From NCBI GenBank assembly GCA_031417555.1, contig JANOVV010000021.1:1-9366 (forward strand): a stretch of DNA of 9,366 bases, written 5' to 3'. This document shows, piece after piece, positions 1-7,730 of this stretch; within the stretch, counting starts at the first letter, position 1; every line of letters begins with the position of its first letter. The notes beneath the pieces are model-generated. The model had not been told where the DNA came from and made no database searches. It saw nothing but the letters and a program-made list of their open reading frames with translations. The stretch comes from JADKIH01 sp031417555 (GTDB lineage Bacteria; Bacteroidota; Bacteroidia; AKYH767-A; 2013-40CM-41-45). The translations under genes and the position numbers were made by a program.

Positions 1-145
1 AGCAATGAACTTTAAGCGAATAATGAATAAATGGTCGAGGCAGGTTATTTTTTTCCTTCACCAAATATTCGCTCGTATTGCTTATTGGTTCAATTTATTT
101 TTAAATCCAGAGCTGAAAAGGACTTTTTGAGGCTCGACTAAGTAG
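1..145. other. Non-coding or unassigned flank downstream of lpxH
   Basis: Nothing firm is visible in these 145 bases. On the minus strand a short open stretch runs off the window edge (a possible GTG at 62 followed by about 20 codons), but it has no recognisable sequence and no ATG start. A small dyad AAAAG-GA-CTTTT at 116-127 lies 18 bp past the lpxH stop, too weak to call a terminator. No tRNA or other RNA gene was recognised. Confidence 0.4.
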
Positions 146-901
146 TTAATCCATTCTAAAGTACTCCAGTTTAAATTCATTCCCGTCAAATACTCCATAC
201 GAATTATAACTTATCCAATCACCAAGATTTATATACCTGCTGCTTCCGTTAATTTTTATATCTAAAGGTAAGTGTCTGTGTCCGAAAATAAGATAATCGT
301 AATGTTTTTTTTCAAGCAGTTCTTTCGAATGAATCACTAACCACTCTTTTTCTTCACCTAAAAATTTTTCATCAGAAATACCGGTGGCAACCCGGCTTTT
401 CTTCGAAAAATATTCCGCTATTCCAATGCCAAAATTTGGATGTAGTCGGGCAAATAACCATTGACAAACAGAACTTGCAAATATTTTTTTTATAAATTTA
501 TAACCATGATCCCCCGGACCAAGTCCATCGCCATGTCCAATAAAGAATTTTTTAGAACTATATTCTGCTTCTATTGGTTCGCGATATATTTTTACATTCA
601 ACTCTTTAGATAAGTAATCAAATGTCCACATATCATGATTACCTGTAAAGTAATGAATGAGAATCCCGCTATCACTCAATTCAGCAAGTTTTCCTAAAAG
701 CCTCACATACCCTCTGGGAACAACGGTTTTATATTCAAACCAGAAATCAAAAACATCTCCCAAAAGATAAAGCTCTTCAGCATCCTTTTTTATAAAATCC
801 AACCAATCTACAACCTTCTTTTCTCTAATAAGGCTTTTCTCATAAGTTGGAACACCCAAATGAAAATCAGATGCGAAATAAATTTTTTTACCGGACTTCA
901 T
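146..901 (-). CDS. lpxH: UDP-2,3-diacylglucosamine diphosphatase (LpxH family)
   Basis: Calcineurin-like metallophosphoesterase of 251 residues, close to the roughly 240 of E. coli LpxH. That family hydrolyses UDP-2,3-diacylglucosamine to lipid X plus UMP at the cytoplasmic face of the inner membrane, the fourth committed lipid A step. The dinuclear metal motifs are all present in order: DFH at 12-14, GDVFDFWFEY at 48-57, GNHD at 87-90, HGDG at 123-126 and GHRH at 207-210, followed by NLGDW at 225-229. The GD-x-F-x-x-W block and the hydrophobic insert around 135-165 (FASSVCQWLFARLHP) fit LpxH better than a generic phosphoesterase. Enterobacterial LpxH has GNRD where this has GNHD. The ATG at 901 overlaps the TGA of the upstream peptidase gene by 4 bp (ATGA), which supports both the start and translational coupling. 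lpxK lies on the same strand further upstream, consistent with a lipid A role. Confidence 0.9.
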   Translation of the reverse strand: MKSGKKIYFASDFHLGVPTYEKSLIREKKVVDWLDFIKKDAEELYLLGDVFDFWFEYKTVVPRGYVRLLGKLAELSDSGILIHYFTGNHDMWTFDYLSKELNVKIYREPIEAEYSSKKFFIGHGDGLGPGDHGYKFIKKIFASSVCQWLFARLHPNFGIGIAEYFSKKSRVATGISDEKFLGEEKEWLVIHSKELLEKKHYDYLIFGHRHLPLDIKINGSSRYINLGDWISYNSYGVFDGNEFKLEYFRMD

Positions 902-3900
902 TCTGTGATTGATCTTTTTATATTGTCAAATGGATTAAGCATGTTAAAGTTTAATTCAAAACGGATTAAATCACCAGCATGCAATTTTTGTCTATCAACT
1001 GCATCCTTGATATCTTTTGAATAAGCAAAAGGAAAATATATCACAAAAATATCTTTTATAATTGGTAAATCAACTCCTATTTCCCAGGATATTTTCCCAT
1101 ATTCTCCACTATTATCAGAATTGTCAAAAACAGCGGTATTCGCAAAAAGCCTAAATGGCAGTAAGCCCGGCAATGTTGTATTTACATTAAATCCAAACAT
1201 CCATTTTTCAGCAATTCGATAAAATGATGTTGGTGTTTTAAAGCCGGCATAATCATTCACAAATTGATGAGATAATATTCCATTTTCTTCCGTACGCCCT
1301 AAAAATATTTCATCAAATAAATTATCATCTTTACCACTTTTACCACTCAAGCTTATTCTTGAATCTATTTGATATGGACTCAGAGCCGGAATTGATAAAT
1401 ATCCTCCAAAAATTCTTATATTAAATCCTTTCTTCGCTTCTCCATAATTAATATAATTTGTCATTTCACCTTTTGCAATCATCATTTTATTTCCGGTGGT
1501 AATATTATATTTCTGTGTTGAATATATTAGGGGATTAGTGTTTTTTCTTTCAAACGCTGCCTGCCAATACAAGATATTTACATTTTGTTTTTTGGAATTA
1601 TAGGAATAAGGAATATCACGGTTTATCAGGATGTTTCTAAATGTAAGATTGCTTGAAAAATGATCCTGGCTGTTTTTATGTTTATGTGAAAAAATAATTT
1701 TCGTATTGATTTTTGTAAAGTGTAGTATACCCGAATAATGAAAAGCATCGCTTGGTCTTGTATATTCATCTTTGCCAAAAGCATATCTGCTTATTCCGGT
1801 GCCAATTGTTATTCTGTATATATTATTATTTTTAGGATAAATATGATAACTTACATCTCCGCCACCTTCAATATCCCTTGTTCCAAATGCATATAAAGGC
1901 ATTATCTTGTATTCTATTTTTTTCTCACAGAATGAGATGTTGTGTAAAATAGTACCAATCATTATCTGATTATAGTTATTCCATCCGGCAACAGGTAAAT
2001 AAGATATGTAGGTTTTTGAAGCATCTTCCGGATTCATTCCAAATGAGAGTTTAATTTTTTCTGTCTTTCGAAAAACACCTTTCATTTTAATAGTATTATC
2101 ATCCTGATAAAACTCGGGCATCTTTTCTTCTGCATCAATTTTGTATTTATCACAATCATTACATGGAAGAGAAATTTTTATTTTGCCGGGAAAGCCATCT
2201 ATCCATTGTGTTGAAATGATATTATTACTTTTCATTTCATTTAATGTTATCGGCCCATTAATGTTACCCGTATTTTTTATTTCCAGTTCAACATAATTAG
2301 TATCTGATAAATGAGTTTTCGTAATTTTGTAATCCAGTTTTTTTGTACTACCCATGAGATCGGTAAAAAACCAATTTAAGTTTTTCTTACTGTTTTTTTC
2401 AAAAACTAGTTTAATATCATCTAAATGTGGGTGCTTGTATTTCCATTCATTAAAATAACTTTTCATGCAATTATCAAAAACGGAGTCGCCAAGAAATGAT
2501 TTGAGATAGTCGAAGCTGATGGATGGTTTGTAATAAACTGCAGAGTGATAATCAGGCACTCTGATTTTGTTGGAATAAATGTCAGGACTTTGATCCAGAT
2601 TCATTCGAGCTCTGCTCAGGTAATTTAAATACTGAAATTTCCTGTGATTAATTAATACATCGATGTTAATTTTTTTTAAAACAGAAATATTTTTTATTTG
2701 TCTCTGATAAGATAAATCATTTTTGTATTTGGTATACACATACCTCGTTTCATAAAAATTATTTATTCCTTCATCCAACGAGGGTTGGTATCTTTCGTTA
2801 TTCCCAAGTATTCCATAAAACCAATTGTGACCTATTTCATGTACTATAGCTAATTCTAATTCAAACTGGTTGCCGTAATTTCCTATGGTCGATATCATCG
2901 GATATTCCATTGTATTTCCCATAGCTGCTCCTACATCTAAAACCGTTAGTTGTTCATAAGGATAATCCCCAACCCATTTGGAATAATATTGAACAGCATC
3001 ATTTATAAATTCCGGAGCTTTCAACCAAAAGGCTGCTTCTCTATTATTAAAAAATGACCAGGTTGTTATTTTCTTTTTATTGTCCGCCAGAATTACAGAG
3101 TCCATTAATACATGCCATCGTTTATCCGCAAACCAGGCAAAATCATGAACCTTGTCCTGATGAAAATGAATTGTTTTAAATATTTTTGAGGATGCAGGCG
3201 TCGAATCAGAATAAGAAAATATTCTAGTACATCGGGTAATTGAATCCTTTTTTAAAAGCCGGAGATATTCTTGATCAGCATTCACCATCAACCCGGTTGC
3301 TGCAATAAAATAATTTTCCGGTAGTGTAATATATACATCAAAAGAACCAAATTCACTGTAATATTCGCCCTGATCCAGATATGGAAAGTAATTCCATCCG
3401 TTACTATCAAAAACTGCCGGTTTTGGATACCACTGTGTTATAAAATAAGCTTGTTTGTTATGACCGAGCCTGGATAAAAATGCTGAAGGAATTTTTACAT
3501 GAAATGGAGTGGATATTGTTATACTATCTCCCGGGTTCAAAGCTTTGTTTAAAATAATTTTGCAAATATCAATCGTATCTTTTAAAAAAAACCATTGGAC
3601 ACTTTCATCATTAATTTTAAAATCCAGTGAGTCAATCATTCCCAAATCTTCTTGTTTGGCTGCCAACATGCGATCATCACCACTCTGAAAAATTTCTTTT
3701 GCTAAAATTGTACTATTGTCTTTATAAGCATTGGGCCAAATGTGAAAATATATTTCTTTTAAAATGGATGGAGAATTGTTTGTGTAAATCACTGTTTCAA
3801 ATCCCGAAAGCACATGTTTAGTATCGTTTAGTGAAACATGTATTGTATATCTGACATCTTGTTGGAAATATTCGGCTTTGCAGAAATATGAATTAATTAC

Positions 3901-3939
3901 TAATGAAAATAATAAAATAAATTTTTTTAAAAAATTCAT
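898..3939 (-). CDS. M1-family metallopeptidase with C-terminal beta-barrel-like domain
   Basis: Large exported zinc metallopeptidase, 1013 residues from the ATG at 3939. An upstream in-frame TTG (3957) would add six residues ahead of the signal peptide; I prefer the ATG because MNFLKKFILLFSLVINSYFC is a normal signal sequence. Residues about 25-220 match the M1 N-terminal beta-sandwich. The catalytic domain has HEIGH (H367, E368, H371) and E390, an exact HExxH-x18-E zinc site. The substrate loop GNTMEYP (341-347) stands in for the classic GxMEN, and Y469 in VYYKP is the likely catalytic tyrosine. After a beta-domain at about 535-612, residues about 645-1013 are rich in alternating polar and aromatic strands and resemble an outer-membrane barrel; this part is inferred. 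The final residue is not the aromatic typical of barrels. The gene starts 26 bp after the TlpA-like gene and overlaps lpxH by 4 bp. The natural substrate is unknown; peptide or protein degradation at the cell surface is likely. Confidence 0.87.
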   Translation of the reverse strand: MNFLKKFILLFSLVINSYFCKAEYFQQDVRYTIHVSLNDTKHVLSGFETVIYTNNSPSILKEIYFHIWPNAYKDNSTILAKEIFQSGDDRMLAAKQEDLGMIDSLDFKINDESVQWFFLKDTIDICKIILNKALNPGDSITISTPFHVKIPSAFLSRLGHNKQAYFITQWYPKPAVFDSNGWNYFPYLDQGEYYSEFGSFDVYITLPENYFIAATGLMVNADQEYLRLLKKDSITRCTRIFSYSDSTPASSKIFKTIHFHQDKVHDFAWFADKRWHVLMDSVILADNKKKITTWSFFNNREAAFWLKAPEFINDAVQYYSKWVGDYPYEQLTVLDVGAAMGNTMEYPMISTIGNYGNQFELELAIVHEIGHNWFYGILGNNERYQPSLDEGINNFYETRYVYTKYKNDLSYQRQIKNISVLKKINIDVLINHRKFQYLNYLSRARMNLDQSPDIYSNKIRVPDYHSAVYYKPSISFDYLKSFLGDSVFDNCMKSYFNEWKYKHPHLDDIKLVFEKNSKKNLNWFFTDLMGSTKKLDYKITKTHLSDTNYVELEIKNTGNINGPITLNEMKSNNIISTQWIDGFPGKIKISLPCNDCDKYKIDAEEKMPEFYQDDNTIKMKGVFRKTEKIKLSFGMNPEDASKTYISYLPVAGWNNYNQIMIGTILHNISFCEKKIEYKIMPLYAFGTRDIEGGGDVSYHIYPKNNNIYRITIGTGISRYAFGKDEYTRPSDAFHYSGILHFTKINTKIIFSHKHKNSQDHFSSNLTFRNILINRDIPYSYNSKKQNVNILYWQAAFERKNTNPLIYSTQKYNITTGNKMMIAKGEMTNYINYGEAKKGFNIRIFGGYLSIPALSPYQIDSRISLSGKSGKDDNLFDEIFLGRTEENGILSHQFVNDYAGFKTPTSFYRIAEKWMFGFNVNTTLPGLLPFRLFANTAVFDNSDNSGEYGKISWEIGVDLPIIKDIFVIYFPFAYSKDIKDAVDRQKLHAGDLIRFELNFNMLNPFDNIKRSITE

Positions 3940-3965
3940 ACAAAATATTTCAGCCAAACTCAGAT

Positions 3966-5057
3966 TTATTTTACCAAAGCTTCCATTATCTTAACTTCAA
4001 GTTCGTCTTTTCTTAATCCTTTGGCTATAATTTTACCTTCACGGTCTATTAAAACACTATAAGGAATGGCTTCTATATGAAAATCCTTAACAACCCGGCT
4101 TTCCCATTTTTTTAAATCACTTACTTGTGGCCACGTTAATCCGTCTTTTTCAATTGCTTTTTTCCAGGCTTCAACGTTATCATCTAATGATACACCAAAT
4201 ATTTCAAAATCTTTTTCTTTGTACTTGTTATATAAGTCAACAACATAAGGGTTTTCTCTGCGACAAGGCGCGCACCAGCTGGCCCAAAAATCAATCAGCA
4301 CGATTTTGCCTCTAAAGGAACTCAATGAAATCGTTTTGCCATCCGGTGTAGTCTCTTTAATTTCAGGGCACATGCTATTTGGAGGTAATTCATTAAGCTC
4401 ATTTAAAAGTGTGATGTAATCTTTTACATATCTGTTTTCAGGATATTTTTTTGCTAAAGTATCTCTCAGTGTATTCAGTAAAGTCAACTCGGCCTGTTGA
4501 TTTATAAATTTAGTGGCAGATAAGGATACCAGTGAACTCAAATTATTTTTTATAAAATCGCTTGCATATAATTCCATTGCATCCGTATAAATTTGTTGCA
4601 ATGCCATACCCAGGGAATCTTTATTTTCCGGATTTTCTGCTCTTAAAATTTCATAGGCTTTATTTAAAGAATCGCTAAGAATTCTATCTCTGCTGCGAAG
4701 TTTTTGGATTAATTCCGAATCTTTTGAACCTCTTACTTTGTAAGTAGTTTCTAAATTTTTAGCATCACCATTCACCTCTACATTTTCACCTGATTTTAAA
4801 ACAAGAAAAATCAAATTGGTAGGATTCGTTCGTAAAATATAAAATTCAGGTGAGGTTGAAGGGTTTGTCATTTCAAAACTTCCATCACTTGAACTCATCA
4901 CTGAGTCAATAGTAACATCGCCTTGCTCAGAGATTTTTTGCAGATAAATCCAGGATTTTTCTGCGTTCCTTAACCGTCCATAGATTTTTTTATTATTTCT
5001 TTTTTGACCGCATCCCAATAGAATTGAAATTGAAATTAAAAATAGTGTTAAACGCAT
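3966..5057 (-). CDS. TlpA/ResA-like thioredoxin-fold lipoprotein with DUF4369-like N-terminus
   Basis: Membrane-anchored thiol-disulfide oxidoreductase of 363 residues. The N-terminus is a lipoprotein signal with lipobox LLGC (C16 as the lipidated residue). Residues about 24-110 (IYGRLRN, IDSVMSSSDGSFE, FYILR) match the beta-rich DUF4369 domain common in Bacteroidota thioredoxin-like proteins. A helical linker at about 112-222 follows. The thioredoxin domain occupies about 228-363, with the redox motif WCAPC (C262, C265) after VLIDFWAS, a cis-proline candidate P332 in AIPYSVLID, and the strand GKIIAKG. TlpA/ResA proteins reduce disulfides in exported proteins or apocytochromes; which partner applies here is not visible. 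An extra cysteine, C230, sits where family members usually have Ala-Pro at the domain entry. The gene lies 26 bp upstream of the M1 peptidase, so the two are probably co-transcribed, and 76 bp downstream of the secreted T9SS protein. Confidence 0.9.
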   Translation of the reverse strand: MRLTLFLISISILLGCGQKRNNKKIYGRLRNAEKSWIYLQKISEQGDVTIDSVMSSSDGSFEMTNPSTSPEFYILRTNPTNLIFLVLKSGENVEVNGDAKNLETTYKVRGSKDSELIQKLRSRDRILSDSLNKAYEILRAENPENKDSLGMALQQIYTDAMELYASDFIKNNLSSLVSLSATKFINQQAELTLLNTLRDTLAKKYPENRYVKDYITLLNELNELPPNSMCPEIKETTPDGKTISLSSFRGKIVLIDFWASWCAPCRRENPYVVDLYNKYKEKDFEIFGVSLDDNVEAWKKAIEKDGLTWPQVSDLKKWESRVVKDFHIEAIPYSVLIDREGKIIAKGLRKDELEVKIMEALVK

Positions 5058-5133
5058 TGTAATATTTTATTGAATTATTATACTAAAAGATTTTATGTTT
5101 ATTAATTTTTATAATGAATTAGTTTAATTTTAA

Positions 5134-6501
5134 TTATTCAATCACAACTTTTTTACTGATCATTCGATCTTTCCCCGTAATTTTTAAGACATAAACTCCT
5201 TGTTTGAAACCGGAAATGTCAATCTGTAAATTTTCACTTATATTTTTTGATATCCAGCATTCTCTTCCATTTAAATCTAATAATTGTACGGTGGAATTTT
5301 TAACATTATTTATTTTCAAATGTTTACTGGCGGGAATTGGGAAGATTTCCAATTCATTTTTTGAAGTTTCTTTGATTTTATTTATAAGCGAAATATCCAG
5401 ACAAAATAGTCCGTATTTCGTATCTCCAGCCAATAATATTCCACTAGGTAAGTCATCATAAGCAGACCACGATCCCGAATAAGCCGGCTGAAGATAACTC
5501 CCGGGAGTATTGTCTGGATAAGTGTCAAAGTAACCTATTTGCATAGGAATTTTTGGATTAGAAATATCGTATAAATAAACTCCATCTTGGTAATATGCAA
5601 CAATCAGCATATTGTTTTTTACTAATGGATTGTGAGGCGTGGCTCCGATATTTGAATAAAAAGTGCTGTCTAAAACCGGAGTGTTTATGCCACTCACATC
5701 AACAATTTTAACTGGTCTCCCTTCTGGAACTTCTTCACATACATAAAGAGTTTTATGATCCGGTGATAATACGCTGCTGTGATTATAGATATTAAACCCA
5801 TCTTCTAATGATCCCAAAAGAAGAAATTGATTTGCTAATTCGTCATATTTAAAAATATATAGTCCCTGATAACCACAAGAAGCAAATACCGTATCATTTG
5901 AAACAAACATGTCATGAACACTATTGATGAACGGATAATCCTGATCAAGCCTTCGCAAGAGGGTAGGGTGGAGTGGATTTGAAAGTGAATAAACATTCAT
6001 CGATGAATAATCACGCACGGAAGATGCTTTACCGACATATAATTTATCGCCATCAATAAAAAGAGTATGCGCATGTAGAAATATATCTGTACTGTCGTAA
6101 ACTACACTAACAGAATCCGGCAAATAAGAAAGATCGGCAATCTGAAAACTGTTTGGGCCCCCATCATCACTTATTATATAAAGGTAATTTTTGTAAGTTT
6201 TATATTCATGCCAGATGTGATCGTCTTGTCTGTGCGGAATATAATCACGTTTAACAGGATTCGTCGGATCAGTTACTTCAATTATGTATGTTCCTGCCGT
6301 AGAGCCTATAATTCCATATTCTTTTCCTGTTAATATATCCGCCCAACCCCAGCAAGCCTGATACCTTATTCCATATTGAGTTTCTGCTACAACAGCTGAA
6401 TCGTTAAACAACCCCAGGAAATTAACATTCTCATAATCATTCTGTGCTTTTAAATGTATATAAAAATGAAGTACTATAATTGTTAGAATTAATTTTTTCA
6501 T
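5134..6501 (-). CDS. Secreted choice-of-anchor-B-like (LVIVD-repeat) protein with T9SS sorting domain
   Basis: Secreted protein of 455 residues. Residues 1-19 form a signal peptide (MKKLILTIIV, then a hydrophobic stretch ending LKA before Q20). Residues about 25-375 are beta-propeller-like, with repeated blocks of the form 'value, then DVTDPTNP / DVSGINTP / DISNPKIP', typical of LVIVD repeats. The opening CWGWADILTGKEYGIIG followed by GTYIIEVTDP matches the choice-of-anchor B family, as does HAHTLFIDGDKLYVG. Residues about 382-455 form a type A T9SS sorting domain: FPIPASKHL in the place of the usual YPNPA, then VQLLDLNGR, the ISGFKQGVYVLKI strand and a basic end KKVVIE. The protein should therefore cross the outer membrane by T9SS and be anchored at the surface or released. 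No enzyme motif is visible and the molecular role is unknown. It sits 60 bp after lpxK, in the same orientation. Confidence 0.87.
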   Translation of the reverse strand: MKKLILTIIVLHFYIHLKAQNDYENVNFLGLFNDSAVVAETQYGIRYQACWGWADILTGKEYGIIGSTAGTYIIEVTDPTNPVKRDYIPHRQDDHIWHEYKTYKNYLYIISDDGGPNSFQIADLSYLPDSVSVVYDSTDIFLHAHTLFIDGDKLYVGKASSVRDYSSMNVYSLSNPLHPTLLRRLDQDYPFINSVHDMFVSNDTVFASCGYQGLYIFKYDELANQFLLLGSLEDGFNIYNHSSVLSPDHKTLYVCEEVPEGRPVKIVDVSGINTPVLDSTFYSNIGATPHNPLVKNNMLIVAYYQDGVYLYDISNPKIPMQIGYFDTYPDNTPGSYLQPAYSGSWSAYDDLPSGILLAGDTKYGLFCLDISLINKIKETSKNELEIFPIPASKHLKINNVKNSTVQLLDLNGRECWISKNISENLQIDISGFKQGVYVLKITGKDRMISKKVVIE

Positions 6502-6561
6502 TTATTTTTTTAATTACTTCTGGAATTCCGTTTTCTGAAAACAATTCTATACTCTTTACTA

Positions 6562-7665
6562 TCAGTTATTTTTTCTGGTATGTATTCTATTGTTTGGTTG
6601 ATTTTTTCTTACAAAATCTTTCATCAGTTGATTAAATTTTTCTTCGTCTTGATGTATTTGAACTTCTATTGGCAAAAAGAAAAAAGGAAGTTTTTGTATG
6701 GAGCTGTCTATATCAGGATTTCTCAACCTCATTGCATCTTTTTCTGTTGTTACAATAATTTTACTTGGATTTGCAATGTTATCAAATGTTTGTTGAATTT
6801 TATGAATATCTTTTGAATTGAATTCGTGATGGTCAGGAAAAATTAACATTTCAAGTTTATCGGTTAAGCGTCGCAAGTATTCTATAATGCCTGAGGGATT
6901 AGCAATTCCTGTTACCAATAAAATTGTAAATCGTTTTTCAGTATAGTATCCGGCTCCCATTTGCATTGAATTATTTTTCCCGAATATTTTATTGAACTCT
7001 CCATATTTTAAATATGAAAAGAAGATATTTTTCTTATCATCTTCCGAAAAATTTTCAAGAATTCTTTTGCGTTCAATAGGAACAAGGATAGTTGGTGATT
7101 TAGTTATAATGATAATATCAGCTCTTTTTATCGACGACTTTGGCTCTCTAAGATTTCCGGCAGGCAATAAATAATCGCTCGCAAAAACACGGTCATATTC
7201 AATGAGAAGTATATTTAAACCTGGAATAACTTTACGATGCTGAAAGGCATCGTCCATTAATATTACCTGAGGAGGATTTTCTCTTGTTAATAAATGACCA
7301 ATTGCTTCCGTACGGTCTTCTGATACACAAACCATAATATTCCTGAACTTTGTCAGGTATTGCATAGGTTCATCGCCTATTAAATGAGTGTCTGACGGCG
7401 GCTCAGCAAGAATATAGCCCTTCGACTTTCGTCCATATCCCCGACTTAAAGTAGCAATTTTGAATTCGTTTTGTAGTAATTTTATCAAATACTCAACATG
7501 AGGTGTTTTTCCGGTTCCTCCTGTTGTCAAATTACCTAAACCGATTATTGGGGTCGAAAATTTCGATGATTTTAATTTTCCAATATCGTACAGATAGTTT
7601 CTAGTGAAAACGACAATTCCGTAAATTAGAGAAAAAGGTAAAAGAAAATAGCGTAAAATCTTCAT
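6562..7665 (-). CDS. lpxK: Tetraacyldisaccharide 4'-kinase
   Basis: LpxK phosphorylates the 4' position of tetraacyldisaccharide 1-phosphate to form lipid IVA, an ATP-dependent step at the inner membrane. The protein has 367 residues, slightly longer than E. coli LpxK (about 328). An N-terminal membrane-associated helix (about 7-20, FLLPFSLIYGIVVF) precedes the P-loop GNLTTGGTGKTP (44-55, K53 and T54). Family blocks follow in order: LSRGYGRK (73-80), GDEP (97-100), DDAFQHR (138-144) and LLPAGNLREP (166-175). In the second half are GIANP (253-257), DHH (278-280) and TTEKDAMR (306-313). All key residues appear intact. The ATG at 7665 opens directly into the expected MKILRYFLLPFSLIYG start. The gene is the first of a five-gene minus-strand run that ends with lpxH, and it is divergent from the Nif3-like gene across 65 bp. 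Confidence 0.96.
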   Translation of the reverse strand: MKILRYFLLPFSLIYGIVVFTRNYLYDIGKLKSSKFSTPIIGLGNLTTGGTGKTPHVEYLIKLLQNEFKIATLSRGYGRKSKGYILAEPPSDTHLIGDEPMQYLTKFRNIMVCVSEDRTEAIGHLLTRENPPQVILMDDAFQHRKVIPGLNILLIEYDRVFASDYLLPAGNLREPKSSIKRADIIIITKSPTILVPIERKRILENFSEDDKKNIFFSYLKYGEFNKIFGKNNSMQMGAGYYTEKRFTILLVTGIANPSGIIEYLRRLTDKLEMLIFPDHHEFNSKDIHKIQQTFDNIANPSKIIVTTEKDAMRLRNPDIDSSIQKLPFFFLPIEVQIHQDEEKFNQLMKDFVRKNQPNNRIHTRKNN

Positions 7666-7730
7666 TGTTGCAATTTACAAAAAATCAAATGATTGCAATT
7701 TTTTGTAGTATTGATCCATTAAATCTGACC
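7666..7730. promoter_or_regulatory. Divergent intergenic region between lpxK and the Nif3-like gene
   Basis: This 65-bp spacer must hold the 5' signals for the Nif3-like gene (plus strand), and probably those for lpxK (minus strand), since nothing else lies between the two starts. It contains a perfect 10-bp inverted repeat (7676-7685 and 7698-7707) and two copies of TTGCAATTT at 7668-7676 and 7693-7701, 25 bp apart. A sequence resembling the Bacteroidota -7 element TAnnTTTG occurs on the plus strand at 7706-7713 (TAGTATTG, one mismatch), but I see no matching upstream TTTG at the right spacing, so I do not assign exact promoters. The regulatory role is inferred from position. Confidence 0.5.
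7676..7707. repeat. Perfect 10-bp inverted repeat, candidate operator
   Basis: TACAAAAAAT at 7676-7685 is repeated in inverse as ATTTTTTGTA at 7698-7707, with a 12-base spacer. Inside the spacer CAA (7686-7688) and TTG (7693-7695) extend the symmetry around ATGA. It sits 10 bp from the lpxK ATG and 23 bp from the Nif3-like ATG. It could be a protein-binding dyad or a weak hairpin. AT-rich composition raises the chance of coincidence. Confidence 0.5.

Noticed and set aside
116..127. Dyad AAAAG-GA-CTTTT downstream of lpxH as a terminator
   Set aside because: The stem is 5 bp and nearly all A-T with a 2-base loop; such dyads are common by chance in this AT-rich DNA.
33..139. GTCGAG (34-39) and CTCGAC (133-138) as ends of a mobile element or inverted repeat
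   Set aside because: Only six bases match, there is no transposase or target duplication, and the pair lies within a 145-bp flank.
3627..3821. Short plus-strand open frames inside the peptidase, TlpA-like, secreted-protein and lpxK genes
   Set aside because: They lie fully antisense to well-supported genes, have no family resemblance, and are expected by chance.
3940..3957. Upstream TTG start adding six residues to the M1 peptidase
   Set aside because: The ATG at 3939 gives a normal signal peptide directly, and TTG starts are rare in this phylum. The added residues bring no recognised feature.
6522..6542. GGAATTCC palindrome and GTTTT-CTG-AAAAC hairpin between lpxK and the secreted-protein gene
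   Set aside because: Both are short and neither is followed, on the transcribed strand, by a structure that looks like a convincing terminator. No promoter motif coincides with them.
7665..7730. N-terminal extension of the Nif3-like protein from the TTG at 7665 or ATG at 7689
   Set aside because: The family begins at MINIKNITDFLE (ATG at 7731). The extra residues are not family-like, and the region is better explained as the divergent promoter spacer with its dyad.
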